Of a stretch of DNA of 13,959 bases, positions 13,575 to 13,959 are shown one piece after another. This stretch comes from SZUA-442 sp963759175 (lineage in GTDB: Bacteria; Actinomycetota; Acidimicrobiia; Spongiisociales; UBA5794): positions 1 through 13,959 of the forward strand of contig CAVWXP010000018.1 of NCBI GenBank assembly GCA_963759175.1, given 5' to 3'. Position numbers and translations under genes: made by a program. The notes below the pieces were generated by a model, which had not been told where the DNA came from, searched no databases, and saw only the letters and a program-made list of their open reading frames with translations. Numbering within the stretch: position 1 is the stretch's first letter; the number at the start of each line of letters is the position of its first letter.

Positions 13575-13959
13575 CTAGCCCGTGATGGCGGCGACGATGG
13601 TGCGACCGATGGCTCGGTGGCCGTCGGGGTTGGGTGCGGCCATCCTGCCCACTGCTGGGTGGTGACGGCACCATCGAGCGGTATCCAGGTGACCTGATCG
13701 CCGAGACCGGTGCGCAGCGAGTCGTGGAGCTGGCCGAGAGCCAGGTTCATCTCGTCCTCACACTCGGGCCCGACCGGTGACCACAACGGGGCGAATCGGG
13801 TGCCGGCCAGCTGGTAGTAGCTCGTCCAGTAGATCCGGGCATTGGTGCGTTCGGTGAGTTGGTCGGCGATGCGGGTAGCGGTGTCGGAGATGAAACCGCG
13901 TCGCTCACCGAGGTTCCAGTCATCCGCAACGGCCTCCTGGCAGGCCCTCTTGTCCCCCG
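13575..13959 (-). pseudogene. SGNH/GDSL hydrolase, copy B, runs off the window, frameshift near the catalytic His
   Basis: The minus-strand frame is open from the window edge and adds sequence absent from copy A: KRACQEAVADDWNLGERRG, then FISDTATRIADQLTERTNAR, IYWTSYYQLAGTRFAPLW and on to QQWAGWPHP. Here copy A reads GGGGTGCGG while copy B (near 13632) reads GGGTGCGG, one G fewer. The frame shifts just before PDGH, so the catalytic Asp and His are lost and the true stop at 13575-13577 is missed. SGNH enzymes are secreted or lipoprotein esterases/lipases; the N-terminal GDS block lies outside the window. The one-base change is in a G run, where sequencing errors are common, so the gene may in fact be intact. 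Confidence 0.75.

Larger units (their letters stand above)
10495..13866. repeat. Tandem duplication, copy B (3372 bp)
   Basis: Second copy of 7111-10494. It is 12 bp shorter. The net indels are -6 in EamA, -1 in dinB, -4 in the SnoaL-like gene and -1 in the SGNH gene, which sum to 12; the three intergenic gaps keep exactly the same length (44, 180 and 31 bp). Most of the segment differs from copy A by scattered substitutions, while 10515-10890 is much more divergent. Confidence 0.95.

Noticed and set aside
7111..13872. Insertion sequence or composite transposon
   Set aside because: No transposase, no terminal inverted repeats, and the edges share only 6 bp; a tandem duplication explains the data.

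Overview
The window is high-GC DNA from what looks like an actinobacterium, most probably a member of the Acidimicrobiia or a near relative. Pointers are an IdeR/DtxR-like site at an iron-uptake operon, secreted proteins with long Thr/Pro linkers, an LPXTG-type wall-anchor signal, and overall codon use. The taxonomic call is an inference; no marker gene is present.

Layout, left to right. (1) 120-2854, minus strand: a compact ferrous-iron uptake operon, feoA - feoB (G domain) - feoB (membrane part) - feoC. The first three genes are joined by 4-bp ATGA overlaps. FeoB is split into two polypeptides exactly after the G domain. A sigma-70-like promoter with an overlapping IdeR-like box lies upstream of feoA. 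(2) 2934-3559: a perfect 14-bp inverted repeat, then a GNAT acetyltransferase on the plus strand, ending at a stem-loop shared with the next, convergent gene. (3) 3692-5797, minus strand: two exported proteins. The first is a 245-aa membrane-anchored or secreted Cys-rich protein under a promoter carrying two copies of one palindromic operator. The second is a 371-aa LPNTG surface protein with a DUF11-like domain. (4) 5986-7110: a small Vsr-like DUF559 endonuclease gene, followed on its 5' side by about 730 bp of REP-like palindromes (eleven copies of one hairpin family, five of another, with a 319-bp internal repeat and a 74-bp tandem repeat). (5) 7111-13866: a direct tandem duplication of about 3.38 kb. 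Each copy carries an EamA transporter, DNA polymerase IV (dinB), a membrane-anchored NTF2/SnoaL-like protein, and the 3' part of an SGNH hydrolase gene. The duplication starts at the last base of the REP-like array, and its joint shows 6 bp of microhomology (CGATGC).

Copy A (proximal) has three intact genes and a 5'-truncated hydrolase fragment. Copy B (distal) has frameshifts in all four genes. Its indels add up exactly to the 12-bp length difference, all of it inside genes, and many are clustered in 10515-10890. Either the second copy is decaying after duplication or part of the contig is low-quality sequence; this needs raw-read support.

The most unusual parts are the DUF559/REP-like island with the adjoining duplication breakpoint, the twin operator in front of the secreted protein, and the split FeoB.
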